Source: Desulfovibrio sp.
Lineage (GTDB): Bacteria > Desulfobacterota > Desulfovibrionia > Desulfovibrionales > Desulfovibrionaceae
NCBI GenBank assembly: GCA_031282465.1
Contig: JAITDR010000237.1
Span: 1 to 9,338 of the forward strand
Direction: 5' to 3'
Length of the DNA stretch: 9,338 bases
A program made the position numbers and the translations under genes. Positions 8,935 to 9,338 of the stretch are shown here, piece by piece (the stretch's first letter is position 1; every line of letters starts with the position of its first letter). The notes under the pieces were generated by a model. It made no database searches and had not been told where the DNA came from. It saw only the letters and a program-made list of their open reading frames with translations.

Positions 8935-9338
8935 TAGTACCCCATGAGTCCGCAACAGCGTGTACATACCGGCATCAGGCCGTCTTTGTTCAGGCTTGAG
9001 CGAAAGGCTCGGTATTTCGCGCTGTTCCAAAGTTCGGTGACGGTAGCCTCGCGTACGTTGCCGACGACATAGTCGTGGTAATCCCGGCAGGGCGACATGT
9101 CGCCGTCGGAATCAAGCTCCACCGCGCGAAAAATAGAGATGCAACGGTCAAAACCGAAAGTTGACGCAAGGTTTCCGGAATAATCGCGCAGGTCGTCGAC
9201 CGACGTGAGGCGCGGGAGAATGTTGACGGCGGGCGCAGTCGAATTTGCCGACCGGCGCTCCAATTCCTGAAGTTGCTCCGCAAGGATTTCGGCGTCCTTG
9301 TTCACCCAGTCTCCGATCCAGCCCCGGTGCAGTTTGGG
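8934..9338 (-). CDS. Radical SAM protein, C-terminal SPASM domain (5' end outside window)
   Basis: The frame is open from the right edge to the TAA at 8936-8934, giving 134 residues. The N-terminal radical SAM core with its CX3CX2C cluster motif is beyond the window, so the assignment rests on the C-terminal domain. Seen, numbered from the window edge: RC at 65-66, then DGDMSPCRDY (78-87), VGNVREATVTELWNSAKYRAFR (92-113) and PVCTRCCG (123-130). Cysteines 66, 84, 125, 128 and 129 in this spacing, with the G-N and L-W-N-S elements between, are typical of SPASM domains that hold auxiliary iron-sulfur clusters. Such proteins modify peptides or sugars; SPASM-type members also occur in surface-glycan loci. 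A GTG at 9305 could be read as a start, but the frame continues upstream without a stop, and a SPASM domain alone would be unusual. The TAATG overlap couples it to the GT4 gene. Confidence 0.82.
   Translation of the reverse strand, partial: PKLHRGWIGDWVNKDAEILAEQLQELERRSANSTAPAVNILPRLTSVDDLRDYSGNLASTFGFDRCISIFRAVELDSDGDMSPCRDYHDYVVGNVREATVTELWNSAKYRAFRSSLNKDGLMPVCTRCCGLMGY

Noticed and set aside
8934..9030. Longer start for the GT4 gene at 9030
   Set aside because: The extra 32 residues are the SPASM gene read in another frame and do not resemble a GT4 N-terminus; the ATG at 8934 forms a TAATG junction and is preceded by GGGG.
6218..9338. Hopanoid biosynthesis cluster (HpnI-like GT2 with radical SAM and RND proteins)
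   Set aside because: The RND protein is a standard HAE-1 drug-type pump, not an HpnN-type transporter; the radical SAM protein has a SPASM domain unlike HpnH or HpnJ as far as I can tell, and no squalene-hopene genes are present.

Overview
All six recognisable genes lie on the minus strand, so the window is read from its right end to its left end. The sequence is GC-rich. Cytosolic enzymes, an RND pump and surface-glycan enzymes are packed closely, and two related REP-like palindromic elements are present. This points to a Gram-negative bacterium. A Desulfovibrio-type member of the Desulfobacterota is my best guess from the protein style and the repeats, but this is inference and was not searched.

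Layout in transcription order: (1) 9338-8934, the C-terminal SPASM domain of a radical SAM protein whose N-terminus is outside the window. (2) 8934-7396, a GT4 glycosyltransferase of WcaL-like type, joined to the previous gene by a TAATG stop/start overlap and carrying an abnormal C-terminal tail of about 95 residues. (3) 7429-6218, a membrane-anchored GT2 glycosyltransferase (ceramide-glucosyltransferase-like layout), whose start lies inside the end of the GT4 frame. (4) 6068-2964, a full-length RND inner-membrane pump of the MdtB/MdtC type. (5) 2986-1904, mtnA, overlapping the pump gene by 23 nt. (6) 1712-1, the first 570 codons of ileS, which runs off the left edge.

The first three genes look like one transcription unit for building or modifying a surface glycan. 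The pump and mtnA form a second, translationally coupled pair with no obvious shared function. ileS is housekeeping and follows a 191-nt gap. No RNA genes, CRISPR array, transposase or convincing promoter were found.

The most unusual structure is around 7396-7660. A REP-like element with two perfect palindromes sits inside the GT4 reading frame. About 130 nt further on is a stretch that resembles the ribosome-binding site and first codons of the RND gene. Together they suggest a rearranged junction that extended the GT4 protein with non-domain sequence.
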